This document shows positions 25,069 to 34,189 of a stretch of 64,000 nt of DNA, piece after piece. A program made the position numbers and the translations under genes. The notes below the pieces were generated by a model that saw nothing but the letters and a program-made list of their open reading frames with translations, had not been told where the DNA came from and searched no databases. Position 1 is the stretch's first letter. Every line of letters starts with the position of its first letter. The DNA is from Collinsella sp. MSK.8.10 (lineage in GTDB: Bacteria; Actinomycetota; Coriobacteriia; Coriobacteriales; Coriobacteriaceae). Where the stretch lies: positions 176,279 through 240,278 of the forward strand of contig NZ_JAHPYF010000003.1 of the NCBI RefSeq assembly GCF_019041915.1. Reading direction: 5' to 3'.

Positions 25069-27032
25069 GTGAGGTTCAGGCGCTGGTGGAGTGTCCCGTT
25101 ATCGTTGGCACGGCGGGCCATGTCGACCACGGTAAGTCGGCGCTCATCGAGGCGCTGACGGGTAAAAACCCCGACCGTCTGGAGGTTGAGCGCCGTCGCG
25201 GCATGACCGTTGAGCTTGGCTTTGGCGAGCTGGCGCTGCCGAGTGGCAAGATCGTCGGCCTGGTCGACGTGCCGGGCCACGCGCATTACTTGCGCGCCAT
25301 GGTGCAGGGCGCCACGGGTATCGACGTTGCCGTGCTGGTGGTTTCGGCCGTCGAGGGCGTGATGCCGCAGACCCGCGAGCACGTGCATGTGCTGGAGCTG
25401 CTGGGCGTCACACACATGGTGGTCGTGCTGACGATGTGCGACCTGGCCGATGCCGAGATGACCGAGCTTGCCGAGCTCGATGTCGATGACTTTTTGTTGG
25501 GTACTGTGTTTGCCAACGCGCCGATTGTGCCCGTGTCGTCCAAGACCGGCGCGGGAATCGATGACCTGCTGGCTGCGCTCGACGAGCAGGTTGCCGCTTG
25601 CTGGGATGCCTGCCGTGCCCGTGCCGAGATCACCGATGCCGCACCGCGTCTGCCCATCGACCGCTGCTTTACGATCAAGGGCGCCGGTACCGTGGTGACG
25701 GGAACGTTGCACGATGCGCCCGTCGCGGTGGGTGACGAGCTCGTCGCGCTGCCGTCGCGTACGGTCTGTCGCGTGCGCGGGATTCAGGTGCATGGCGATA
25801 CGCCGCGGGCGTTGCCCGGTCAGCGTGTGGCGCTCAACTTGGTGGGCGATGCCGTCGCCGCGCTCGATCGCGGAGAGATGCTCGGCGTGCAGGGCCGCTT
25901 TGGCCAGACGATGCGCTTTATGATGGCGTTTACGTATTTGGGTCGCGAGGGCGCCAAGCCGCGCGTGCTCGAGTCGGGCACGCGTGTGCATGTGATGGCC
26001 GGCACGGCCGAGGTCGTCGGCCGCATCATGCTTTTGGAGGGCGAGGCCCCCATGGCGGTGGGCGAGACCCGTACCGTGCAGGTGCGCCTGGAGGAGCCGC
26101 TGCCGCTGCGCGCCGGAGACCATGCCGTGGTGCTGTCGTATTCGCCCGTTATGCTCATCGGCGGCGGGCGCGTGCTGCTATCGCGCTGCCGTCGCTCGCG
26201 CGAGCTTTCTGCCGGCGAGCACGCACTGTTTGCGGCGCTTGAGTCCGGTGATATCGCGGGCGGTGTGGGCGCTTGGCTGGCGCTGCAGATGCTGCCGGTT
26301 ACGGCGGTTGATGTTGCCGAGGCTTTGGATCTTGGTGTCGGCGAGGCCGATGCCGCACTGCGCGGGTTGGTGGCGCAGGGCTCCGTTCGCAAGCTTGCCG
26401 TGGGTGATGCGGACCTCTTGGCGGACACCGTGGTGCTCGACGCTGCGATGGATTCACTGGCGGCGACCCTGTCAGCCATGCACGCGGCGGCTCCCAAGGA
26501 GACGGGCTTTACGCCCGGCGCCGTTGCCCATGCTGCGTGGCCTGCCGCTGATGAAGACGTTGCCGCGGCTCTGATTGCCGAGGGCTGCTCACGTGGCATA
26601 TGCGCCGCCGAGGGCGCCGAGGTATTCGATCCGCATTCGTCCGCCGCGGCGGCACGCGTGGTGCGAGAGGCTTGCGAGCGGATCGTCGCGCTGCTTGACG
26701 AGGCCGGCCTCGATGCGCCGACGTTGCCCGAGGTGGGTGAGCAGTTGCAGCTCGATCGCGACGTTATGACGCGAGCCCTGCGCGAGCTTTCGCTCAACCG
26801 TTCCATCGTGAAGGTCGAGCGCGACGTTGCCTTGTCTGCTGCCGCCGAGGCCCATGCGCGCGAGCTTGTCGCCGCCGCCATCGAGGCAGCCGGCGGCGCT
26901 GCCACCACGAGCGTGCTGCGCGAGGCGCTGGGTGTGTCGCGCAAACGTGCCATCAGCATCTTGGAACACCTGGATGCCGTGCGCTTTACGGTGCTCGACA
27001 AGGAGGCCGGCGGCCTGCGCTCCTTGCGCTAG
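25065..27032 (+). CDS. selB: selenocysteine-specific elongation factor SelB
   Basis: A 655-residue GTPase that binds Sec-tRNA(Sec) and the SECIS hairpin and takes both to the ribosome. G1 is GHVDHGKS (residues 18-25), G2 is in RRGMTVELGF and G3 is DVPGH. The expected G4 (usually TKxD or NKxD) reads TMCD at residues 123-126, an odd loss of the lysine. Beta-barrel domains follow, and the last 250 residues hold the winged-helix repeats that bind mRNA. tRNA-Sec lies just downstream. The product should decode the TGA of fdhF. Confidence 0.95.
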   Translation: MSEVQALVECPVIVGTAGHVDHGKSALIEALTGKNPDRLEVERRRGMTVELGFGELALPSGKIVGLVDVPGHAHYLRAMVQGATGIDVAVLVVSAVEGVMPQTREHVHVLELLGVTHMVVVLTMCDLADAEMTELAELDVDDFLLGTVFANAPIVPVSSKTGAGIDDLLAALDEQVAACWDACRARAEITDAAPRLPIDRCFTIKGAGTVVTGTLHDAPVAVGDELVALPSRTVCRVRGIQVHGDTPRALPGQRVALNLVGDAVAALDRGEMLGVQGRFGQTMRFMMAFTYLGREGAKPRVLESGTRVHVMAGTAEVVGRIMLLEGEAPMAVGETRTVQVRLEEPLPLRAGDHAVVLSYSPVMLIGGGRVLLSRCRRSRELSAGEHALFAALESGDIAGGVGAWLALQMLPVTAVDVAEALDLGVGEADAALRGLVAQGSVRKLAVGDADLLADTVVLDAAMDSLAATLSAMHAAAPKETGFTPGAVAHAAWPAADEDVAAALIAEGCSRGICAAEGAEVFDPHSSAAAARVVREACERIVALLDEAGLDAPTLPEVGEQLQLDRDVMTRALRELSLNRSIVKVERDVALSAAAEAHARELVAAAIEAAGGAATTSVLREALGVSRKRAISILEHLDAVRFTVLDKEAGGLRSLR

Positions 27033-27068
27033 ATTAGCTGCTCGGTTTGGTAAAATACCGCCGCACTT

Positions 27069-27165
27069 GGGAACGGATGGGCTCCGGTGGGCTCCGCGGT
27101 CCTCAAAACCGTTGCGAGGCGTGCAAAACGTCTTGGATGTGTTCGATTCACATACGTTCCCGCCA
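27069..27165 (+). tRNA. selC: tRNA-Sec (anticodon TCA)
   Basis: A 97-base tRNA 36 bases after selB. GGGAACG pairs with CGTTCCC, the anticodon TCA sits in CCTCAAA between GCGGT and ACCGT, a long variable arm (CGAGGCG with CGTCTTG, with two G-T pairs) is typical of tRNA-Sec, the T loop is TTCGATT, and GCCA is encoded at the 3' end. An extended -10 element (TGGTAAAAT) ends 12 bases upstream, so the gene may have its own promoter. Confidence 0.93.
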
Positions 27166-27319
27166 TACGCTACCAGCGCTTTTGTGCTCGCGGTCTTGCT
27201 GCGTGCCGCAAAGGCGCTGTTTTGTTTTTGCACGAGCTTTTCGTAGCGCCGCTATTTCGGCGGCTGTATTTAGCTTCGTGCACCGGGTTTCGAGCATGCC
27301 GATGGAGGTGTTTTGCCGT

Positions 27320-27952
27320 ATGACTACCGTAAGACGTGCCGATCTTTCTTGTGTCGTCCAGGCGGGCGGGCTGTCCTCGCGCATGGGCTGCGATAAGGCG
27401 CGCATGGCGTTTTGCGGCGAGCCGCTCATCGAGCGCGTGCTGGGTCGGTTGGCGCCAGTTGCCGGTGAGTTGGTCGTGACGACGTCGCGTCCCAGCGAGC
27501 TTGCCTACCTTGAGGAGCGCACGTTTGGCGGCCTGGTACCGCGTGTGGTGGCGGACCTTGAAGGGCCGGCGGGCGCCATGCGCGGCATCGCGAGTTCGCT
27601 GACTGCGGCCCGGCTGCCTCTCGTTGCTATCGTCGCCTGTGATATGCCGTTTGTCTCTTCGGAGCTAATCGGTGCCCTTGCTGGCTGTGTTGAGGCCGAG
27701 GCGCTCGACGTGTGCGTGCCGCGCGAGGAGCGGGGGATTGAGCCGCTTTGCGCCGTCTGGCGCCGTGACGCGTGTGCGCCGGTTGCCCAAGAGCTGCTCT
27801 CCTGCGACCGACAGCGCATTCGCTGCCTGATCAGTCGCGTTCAGGCCGGTTATATGGATGAGCCGCAGATCGTTAAGGTCGCAGGCTCGACGCTCTGCTT
27901 CGAGAACGTCAATACGCCCGAGGAGTTTGCGGCGGCCGAGTTACTCGCCTAG
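27320..27952 (+). CDS. mobA: molybdenum cofactor guanylyltransferase MobA
   Basis: A 210-residue nucleotidyltransferase. The signature QAGGLSSRMGCDKARM (about residues 15-30) matches the MobA family LAGGxSxRMGxDK, with Gln in place of the first Leu. The metal-binding ACDMPF motif is seen in the middle. MobA adds GMP to molybdopterin, making the bis-MGD form used by FdhF and by the oxidoreductase at 21417. The ATG at 27320 follows GGAGGTG. The frame is open further upstream through tRNA-Sec, which is not used. Confidence 0.88.
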   Translation: MTTVRRADLSCVVQAGGLSSRMGCDKARMAFCGEPLIERVLGRLAPVAGELVVTTSRPSELAYLEERTFGGLVPRVVADLEGPAGAMRGIASSLTAARLPLVAIVACDMPFVSSELIGALAGCVEAEALDVCVPREERGIEPLCAVWRRDACAPVAQELLSCDRQRIRCLISRVQAGYMDEPQIVKVAGSTLCFENVNTPEEFAAAELLA

Positions 27953-27967
27953 AGGATTGGAATTGCG

Positions 27968-28363
27968 ATGTCTCACGATATTTGTCCCGACACGGGAGAA
28001 CCTTGTACTTGCGACGGGTCCGAACCCTGTACCTGCGGTTGCGGTGGCTGCGGACATACCGCGGAAGAGGAGGCGGCCGCCGCGGCGTATCGTGATGCAC
28101 ACCGCGAAGGCCCGTCCGGTGATGCCCTCGACCATGAACGCAAGATCATCGTTTCGTTCGATAGCACCTTCGATGTGATGGAATGCGAACAGCTGTGTCT
28201 TGCCGCCGGTGTGCCCGGGCGCATCATGCCGCTGCCCGGCTCCATTACCGCCGGCTGCGGGCTGTGCTGGGCCATGCCGTTCTCGGGCGATGCCCTCGCC
28301 GCCTTCCGCGCCGCCACCGAGGGCCGCGTAACCCCCGCCGACTACCACCAACTCATCCTCTAA
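27968..28363 (+). CDS. DUF3343 putative Se/S carrier with cysteine-rich N-terminal tail
   Basis: A 131-residue protein. The C-terminal 85 residues are a DUF3343 domain with CEQLC and TAGCGLCW, similar to the protein at 1424. The N-terminal 30 residues hold seven cysteines (positions 6, 13, 15, 21, 23, 25 and 28) and two histidines, a pattern that suggests metal or selenium binding; it is absent from the first copy. An AGAGGA site precedes the ATG. Its place 15 bases after mobA and close to selAB and tRNA-Sec suggests a role in selenium or Mo-enzyme cofactor delivery, which is inference. Confidence 0.78.
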   Translation: MSHDICPDTGEPCTCDGSEPCTCGCGGCGHTAEEEAAAAAYRDAHREGPSGDALDHERKIIVSFDSTFDVMECEQLCLAAGVPGRIMPLPGSITAGCGLCWAMPFSGDALAAFRAATEGRVTPADYHQLIL

Positions 28364-28410
28364 CCACCAAAACCACCACAAAGGTGCCTGTCCCCAATGT
28401 GGTGGTTTGG
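28364..28410. repeat. hairpin with GGTGCCTGTCCCC motif
   Basis: AAACCACCACA (28370-28380) pairs with TGTGGTGGTTT (28398-28408) around a loop containing GGTGCCTGTCCCC. The motif resembles intergenic repeats found in many bacterial genomes; a related form lies at 51102-51119. It may end the mobA transcript. The rest of the gap to 28600 shows no gene. Confidence 0.6.
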
Positions 28411-28620
28411 AACACGTGGACGAAACAGCTTCGAAACACGCGATTTGTTCGGCAGGTGCTCAAAAACGCTTCTACCTGCATCGTAATCAAAACGAAACAT
28501 CTGCTTGTCGGCTTATGCGAAACTTTGCTGCAACAGTGCGATATTATCCATACACGATAAAGCTCGCGGCGCATGGGGTGCCGCGACCGACACTTTTCGT
28601 TTCCCATCATTGGAGGAAGC

Positions 28621-29976
28621 ATGAGCTACACGCAGAAAGTTCTCGAAGAGCTCAAGGCCCGCTATCCCGAGCAGCCTGAGTTCATCCAGGCCGCGACCGA
28701 GATCCTCGGCACCATCCAGCCGGCGCTCGACGCCCATCCCGAGTACGAGGAGGCCGCCCTGCTGGAGCGCCTCGTCGAGCCCGAGCGTATCGTCATGTTC
28801 CGTGTTCCCTGGGTCGACGACCAGGGCAAGGTTCAGGTCAATCGCGGTTACCGTGTCGAGTTCAACTCTGCCATTGGACCCTACAAGGGCGGCCTGCGCT
28901 TTAACCCGACGGTCACCCTGGGTATGCTCAAGTTCCTGGGTCTGGAGCAGATCCTCAAGAACAGCCTGACCACCCTTCCTATGGGCGGCGGCAAGGGCGG
29001 CTCCGACTTTGACCCCAAGGGCAAGTCCAACAACGAGATCATGCACTTCTGCCAGTCCTTCATGACCGAGCTCTATCGCCACATTGGCCCCAACACCGAC
29101 GTTCCCGCCGGTGACCTGGGCGTTGGCGGCCGCGAGGTTGCCTACCTGTTCGGTCAGTACAAGCGCCTGACCAACGAGTGGACCGGCGTTCTTACCGGCA
29201 AGGGCCTTTCCTTTGGCGGCTCGCTCGCCCGTACCGAGGCCACCGGTTACGGTCTGGTTTACTTTGTGGACGAGTACCTCAAGAGCCGCGGCGACTCCTT
29301 CGAGGGCAAGAACGTCGTCGTTCATGGCTCCGGCAACGTCGCTATCTACGCCGTCCAGAAGGTCTCCCAGCTCGGCGGCAAGGTGCTGGCCTGCTCCGAT
29401 ACTCACGGCTGGGTCGAGGATCCCGACGGCATCGACTACACTGTGCTCGAGCACGTCTACAACAAGAAGCGCTCTGGCCACGACAAGGGCGTTACGCTCG
29501 CTATGTACGTTGACGAGAAGCCCAACGCCGTGTGGCACGAGGGCGACGGCCGTGGCGTTTGGCAGCTGCCCTGCGACATCGCGCTGCCCTGCGCTCGCGA
29601 GAACACGCTGCTGCTTGAGGACGCCCAGGCGCTCGTCGCCAACGGCTGCAAGGTGGTCGGCGAGGGCGCGAACATGCCCACGACCATCGAGGCCACGACT
29701 TACTTCCAGGAGAACGGCGTTGCCTTTATGCCCGGTAAGGCTGCCAACGCCGGCGGCGTGCTCGTGTCCGGCCTGGAGATGAGCCAGAACGCCGAGCATC
29801 TGTCCTGGACCTTCGAGGAGGTCGACGGCAAGCTCGAGCAGCTCATGCGCGGCATGTTCCACAACGTGGACGACACCGCCAAGGAGTACGGCCAGGAGGG
29901 CAACTTCGTCATGGGCGCCAACATCGCCGGCTTCCTGAAGGTCGCCGACGCCATGCTCGCCCAGGGCGTCTGCTAA
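28621..29976 (+). CDS. gdhA: glutamate dehydrogenase
   Basis: A 451-residue hexameric-type glutamate dehydrogenase, close to the 447 residues of E. coli GdhA, interconverting 2-oxoglutarate plus ammonia and glutamate. The glutamate-binding GPYKGGLRF and the catalytic-lysine motif LPMGGGKGGSDFDPKGKS (about residues 122-139) are present, followed by a Rossmann domain with VVVHGSGNVA. GGAGGAAGC precedes the ATG at 28621. It stands alone with a terminator behind it and probably serves ammonia assimilation. Whether NADP or NAD is used cannot be read safely. Confidence 0.94.
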   Translation: MSYTQKVLEELKARYPEQPEFIQAATEILGTIQPALDAHPEYEEAALLERLVEPERIVMFRVPWVDDQGKVQVNRGYRVEFNSAIGPYKGGLRFNPTVTLGMLKFLGLEQILKNSLTTLPMGGGKGGSDFDPKGKSNNEIMHFCQSFMTELYRHIGPNTDVPAGDLGVGGREVAYLFGQYKRLTNEWTGVLTGKGLSFGGSLARTEATGYGLVYFVDEYLKSRGDSFEGKNVVVHGSGNVAIYAVQKVSQLGGKVLACSDTHGWVEDPDGIDYTVLEHVYNKKRSGHDKGVTLAMYVDEKPNAVWHEGDGRGVWQLPCDIALPCARENTLLLEDAQALVANGCKVVGEGANMPTTIEATTYFQENGVAFMPGKAANAGGVLVSGLEMSQNAEHLSWTFEEVDGKLEQLMRGMFHNVDDTAKEYGQEGNFVMGANIAGFLKVADAMLAQGVC

Positions 29977-30001
29977 ATTTTCGCTTGATATAGCATCGCA
30001 G

Positions 30002-30036
30002 AAGGCTCCCAGTCATCTTGGCTGGGAGCCTTATTT
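30002..30036 (+). terminator. terminator of gdhA
   Basis: AAGGCTCCCAG pairs with CTGGGAGCCTT around an 8-9 base loop, followed by ATTTG. It lies 25 bases after the stop. Confidence 0.82.
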
Positions 30037-30131
30037 GATTCGCATGCGACGGAGGAAAACGGTTCATTTTGTCCCGACACGAGCTGTGCCCCCTCGTTTG
30101 GTACACTTAAAGGTACTGGACAAGTGGAGAG

Positions 30132-31046
30132 ATGGGGGAGAACGTGCTCAAGTTCGGTACCTACGTCCGTGTTGGAAACGCGGCCGAAGCCTATGAGCTC
30201 TTGCAGAAAAACCGCAACAACAAGATTGTGGGCGGCGGCATCTGGATGCGCCTGGGTTCGCGTCGTGTGGCGACGGCGATTGACCTTTCGGCCTGTGGAC
30301 TCGATCAGATCGAGGAGACCGAGACCGAGTTTCGCATCGGTGCCATGTGCACCCTGCGCCAGCTCGAGCGTCATGCCGAGCTCAACGCGCTTGTCAACAA
30401 TGTCTTTGAGTTTGCCGTCCACGATATCGTGGGCGTCCAGCTGCGCAACACCGCCACGGTGGGCGGCAGCATCTACGGTCGCTTTGGCTTCTCGGACGTG
30501 CTCTCGGCGTTCCTGGCACTCGACTCCTATGTTGAGCTGACGGGTGCCGGCCGCGTGCCGCTCGCCGAGTTCGTGGACATGGGCTACGTGCGTGACGTGA
30601 TCGAGCACGTCGTGGTCGTTAAGCACGACTACCGCGCGAGCTATGAGGCTGTGCGCAAGGCCGCGACCGACTTCCCCTCCTTAAACGTCACCGCCGCCTG
30701 GTGGGATAACACCTGGCATGTCACCGTGGGCGCCCGTCCGCTGCGCGCGACCCTGCTGCAGGGCGAGGCATGCGGCTTGGTGAACGAGCAGCCTTCCGAG
30801 GATGAGCTGCGTGCCCTTGCCGCATCCGTGCGTGCCCTGAGCTACGGCACTAACCTGTGGGGCTCGGCTGACTACCGCCGCCGCATCTCGGCGCCGCTGG
30901 CGATTCAGGCCGTGCGCCGCGCCGCCGGCATCGAGCTTTCGGCTGCGCTTGCCCGCGAGCTCGAGACCGTGCAAGTGCCTAAGTTTGCCACGGACGAGTA
31001 TTCCTGCCGCCGCGTGCCCGGCGTCGATTCTAGCGAGGTGCGCTAA
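30132..31046 (+). CDS. molybdenum hydroxylase FAD-binding subunit (xanthine dehydrogenase family)
   Basis: A 304-residue protein of the FAD-binding family of molybdenum hydroxylases (CoxM/XdhB type). The FAD-binding GGGIWMRLG near residue 37 and the LRNTATVGGSIYGRFGFSD stretch near residue 105 are characteristic. It should take electrons from the 2Fe-2S clusters of the next gene product and pass them to NAD or a ferredoxin. The stop overlaps the start of that gene by one base. The start is uncertain: ATG 30132 has GGAG very close, and GTG 30144 follows GGGGGAG. Confidence 0.87.
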   Translation: MGENVLKFGTYVRVGNAAEAYELLQKNRNNKIVGGGIWMRLGSRRVATAIDLSACGLDQIEETETEFRIGAMCTLRQLERHAELNALVNNVFEFAVHDIVGVQLRNTATVGGSIYGRFGFSDVLSAFLALDSYVELTGAGRVPLAEFVDMGYVRDVIEHVVVVKHDYRASYEAVRKAATDFPSLNVTAAWWDNTWHVTVGARPLRATLLQGEACGLVNEQPSEDELRALAASVRALSYGTNLWGSADYRRRISAPLAIQAVRRAAGIELSAALARELETVQVPKFATDEYSCRRVPGVDSSEVR

Positions 31047-33877
31047 TGGCTGCCAAACTCATCGATCTTTCCTTTACGCTCAACGGCCGCAAGGTCAAGG
31101 TTCAGATTGTCCCCGACACCATGCTCTTTTCGCTTTTGCGTGAGCAGGGTTGCGCGTCGGTGCGCTGCGCCTGCGAAACCACCAACTGTGGTCTGTGCAC
31201 GGTGTGGCTCGACGGCGACCCGGTGCTGAGCTGCTCGGTTCCCGCCGCGCGCGTCGAGGGCCGCTCCGTCACCACGCTCGAGGGCCTCAAAGCCGAGTCC
31301 GAGGCACTCGCCCGCGCGATGGCTGCCGAAGGTGCCGAGCAGTGCGGTTTTTGCGCCCCCGGCCTTATCATGAACGTGCTGGCGCTTGCCCGCGCCGCCA
31401 AGGAGGATCCGAGCCTCGTCGCTACGCGCGAGGAGCTCTCACGCCAGCTTGCCGGCAACCTCTGCCGTTGCAGCGGCTATGAGAGCCAGCTGCGCGCCAT
31501 CGTCCGCTTTCTCAACGAGTCCGGCGTGCAAGTGGGCTTTGAGATGCCCGAGCTGCCGGTCAACGACACCAGCTCCGACGGCGTCTCCTACAAGCAGATC
31601 ACCCACAAGCAGCCCAAGAAGGACTCGAAGGCCCTGCTCGAGGGTCGTCCCGTCTACACGGGCGACCTGGTGCCCGCCGGCGCCCTGATCGTCAAGCTCA
31701 AGCGCAGCCCCTATGCCCGCGCCAAGATCCGCTCCATCGATACGTCGCGCGCCCTGAAGGTGCCCGGCGTGGTGGGCGTCTACACCTACGAGGACGTGCC
31801 CAAGCGCCGCTTTACCATCGCCGGTCAGAGTTATCCGCAGCCGAGTCCCTACGACCGCCTGATTCTCGAGAACCTCGTGCGTTATCAAAACGAGGAGGTG
31901 GCGATCGTCGCCGCCGAGACCGAGGAGGCCGCCGACAAGGCACTCAAGCTCATCAAGATCGATTACGAGGTGCTCGAGCCCCTGCTCGACTTTACCCAGG
32001 CACTCGATAGCGACATCGTGGTCCACCCCGAGGGCGACGTGACCTTTATGTTCCCGCAAGGCGGCGACGTTGCTCGCAACCTGGTGTGCAGCGGTACCAG
32101 CGATTTTGGCGACCTTGACGAGGCGTTTGCCCAGAGCGACATCGTCTTTGAGCGCACCTACACCAGCCAGGCCACGCAGACCGCGCCCATGGAAACTTTC
32201 CGCGCCTTCGCGACGACCGACGCGTTCGGCCGCATCTCGGTGACCACCTCGACGCAGGTGCCCTTCCACGTGCGCCGCATGGTCGCGCAGTCGCTCGACA
32301 TCCCACAGTCGCAGGTGCAGGTCATTAAGCCGCGCATCGGCGGCGGCTTTGGCTCCAAGCAGACGGGCTGCTGCGAGATCTTCGTGGCGTTCGTCACCCA
32401 GCAGACCGGCCGTCCGAGCTACTGCTGCTACACCCGCGAGGAGACCATCACCGCGGGCAACTCGCGCCACCAGATGCAGATGACCGTTAAGCTGGGCGCC
32501 ATGAACGACGGCACCATCACGGCCATCGATCTGCATACGCTGTCCAACGCCGGCGCGTACGGCGAGCACGCTACCACGACGATTGGCCTTTCGGGCCACA
32601 AGAGCCTGCCCATCTACAACCATGTGAAGGCGAGCCGCTTTAGCTGGGACGCCGTCTACACCAATACCAACCGCGGCGGCGCGTATCGCGGCTACGGTGC
32701 CACCCAGGGCCAGTTTGCCGTGGAGAGCGCCGTCAACGAGCTTGCCGACATGCTGCACATGGACCCCGCCGACCTGCGCCTTAAGAACATCGTGCGCGAG
32801 GGCGAGGTCATGCCGCAGTACTACAACGAGAAGCTCAACGCCTGCGCGCTCGACCGCTGCCTGCTGCGCGCGATGGACATGATCGGCTGGCGCGACAAGC
32901 CGCTGGCCGTCGACCTGGGCGATCGCGTGCGTGCCCTGGGCTGTGCGCTCACCATGCAGGGTTCGGGCATTTCCAACGTGGATATCGCCGGCATCGACAT
33001 GCGCCTGGAAGAGGACGGCTTCATTACCATCGGCACCGGCGCCACCGATAACGGCATGGGCGTCGATACGATTCTGGCGCAGATTGCCGCCGAGGAGCTG
33101 GGCGTTGAAAGCTCGCTGATCGTGGTTCGCGGCGTGGACACCGACGTGTCGCCGTTCGACGCCGGCTCGTACGCGAGCTCGGGCACGTACGTGACGGGTC
33201 TGGCAGCCAAGAACGCCGCGACCGAGCTGCGCGAGAAGATTTGCGCCAAGGCTGCCCGGATGTGGGACGTGGACGCCGCCGATGTGGTCTTTGATGGTCA
33301 GTACGTGCGCCTGTCCGACGAGCGTGCCGCTCGCGAGCAGAACCGCTACCTCACGCTGCGCGACTTTGCCAACCTGTGCGTCAAGAACATCGCGGGTGGC
33401 GACGCGCTCACCTCGCACGCCTCTGCCTGCCTGCCCGTTTCGCCTCCGCCGTTTATGGCCGGCATTGCCGAGGTAGAGGTCGACAAGGCCACCGGCAAGG
33501 TGACCGTGGTGGACTACGCGGCGGCTGTGGACTGCGGCACCGTGATCAACGAGGCGCTCGCGCGCGTCCAGGCCGAGGGCGGCATTGCCCAGGGTATCGG
33601 CCACGCGCTCTACGAGATCGTCGAGCACGACGAACGCGGCCGCCTGCGCACCGGCAACTTTATGAGCTACAAGCTGCCCACGCGCCTGGATATCGGCAGC
33701 ATTCGCGTGGCCTTTGAGCCGAGCTACGAGCCGACGGGCCCGTTTGGCGCCAAGTCGATCGGCGAGGTCGTCATCAACACGCCGCTCGCCGCCGTTGCCT
33801 CGGCCGTGGCACACGCCACCGGCCACCAGGTTCGCTCGCTGCCGATCACGCCCGAGAAGGCCCTGCTGGGGGAGTAG
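31046..33877 (+). CDS. molybdenum hydroxylase, fused 2Fe-2S and molybdopterin subunit
   Basis: A 943-residue fusion. Residues 1-155 carry two 2Fe-2S clusters: Cys43, Cys48, Cys51 and Cys63 (plant type), then CGFC and CRC. Residues from about 190 on form the molybdopterin domain with GGGFGSKQTG and the C-terminal GPFGAKSIGE, whose Glu is the usual catalytic base. The substrate is not evident: xanthine, other purines, nicotinate or an aldehyde are possible. Nearness to selenium genes raises the chance of a selenium-dependent hydroxylase, which in other bacteria carries a labile, non-Sec selenium; the sequence alone cannot show it. Confidence 0.87.
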   Translation: MAAKLIDLSFTLNGRKVKVQIVPDTMLFSLLREQGCASVRCACETTNCGLCTVWLDGDPVLSCSVPAARVEGRSVTTLEGLKAESEALARAMAAEGAEQCGFCAPGLIMNVLALARAAKEDPSLVATREELSRQLAGNLCRCSGYESQLRAIVRFLNESGVQVGFEMPELPVNDTSSDGVSYKQITHKQPKKDSKALLEGRPVYTGDLVPAGALIVKLKRSPYARAKIRSIDTSRALKVPGVVGVYTYEDVPKRRFTIAGQSYPQPSPYDRLILENLVRYQNEEVAIVAAETEEAADKALKLIKIDYEVLEPLLDFTQALDSDIVVHPEGDVTFMFPQGGDVARNLVCSGTSDFGDLDEAFAQSDIVFERTYTSQATQTAPMETFRAFATTDAFGRISVTTSTQVPFHVRRMVAQSLDIPQSQVQVIKPRIGGGFGSKQTGCCEIFVAFVTQQTGRPSYCCYTREETITAGNSRHQMQMTVKLGAMNDGTITAIDLHTLSNAGAYGEHATTTIGLSGHKSLPIYNHVKASRFSWDAVYTNTNRGGAYRGYGATQGQFAVESAVNELADMLHMDPADLRLKNIVREGEVMPQYYNEKLNACALDRCLLRAMDMIGWRDKPLAVDLGDRVRALGCALTMQGSGISNVDIAGIDMRLEEDGFITIGTGATDNGMGVDTILAQIAAEELGVESSLIVVRGVDTDVSPFDAGSYASSGTYVTGLAAKNAATELREKICAKAARMWDVDAADVVFDGQYVRLSDERAAREQNRYLTLRDFANLCVKNIAGGDALTSHASACLPVSPPPFMAGIAEVEVDKATGKVTVVDYAAAVDCGTVINEALARVQAEGGIAQGIGHALYEIVEHDERGRLRTGNFMSYKLPTRLDIGSIRVAFEPSYEPTGPFGAKSIGEVVINTPLAAVASAVAHATGHQVRSLPITPEKALLGE

Positions 33878-33900
33878 CGGGTCAGCGAATAAGTCGTAAT

Positions 33901-33932
33901 GGGCGGGGCGGGGCAACTCGTCCCGCCTTTTG
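33901..33932 (+). terminator. terminator of the molybdenum hydroxylase operon
   Basis: GGCGGG pairs with CCCGCC, with a further GCGGGG region in the loop, followed by TTTTG, 24 bases after the stop. Confidence 0.75.
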
Positions 33933-34017
33933 CACTCGTGGTGAGGTCGTGAGCTTGTAAAAGGTGTGCGTGCGCTTGCCGTTCGTATCTGCTATCATTC
34001 CTAGTCTGTGCGCTCAT

Positions 34018-34101
34018 GCGGGCGTGGCGGAATTGGTAGACGCGCCAGATTTAGGTTCTGGTGGGATTCCCGTGAAGGTTCGAGTCCTTTCGCCCGCACC
34101 A
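34018..34101 (+). tRNA. tRNA-Leu (anticodon TAG)
   Basis: An 84-base tRNA with the long variable arm of class II. GCGGGCG pairs with CGCCCGC, the anticodon loop is TTTAGGT between CCAGA and TCTGG, the T loop is TTCGAGT, and CCA is encoded. An extended -10 (TGCTATCAT) ends 20 bases upstream. Confidence 0.95.
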
Positions 34102-34189
34102 TCGCACCTGCGTCGGCCCTGGCCGTCGCGACACTTTGTTGCATAAAGGTACCAGCACCTCAGATAAGCTGGGCAGTATGAGGAGGAAC

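Noticed and set aside
27047..27319. Longer N-terminus for MobA
   Set aside because: The frame is open upstream but runs through tRNA-Sec. The family motif lies right after ATG 27320, which has its own GGAGGTG site.
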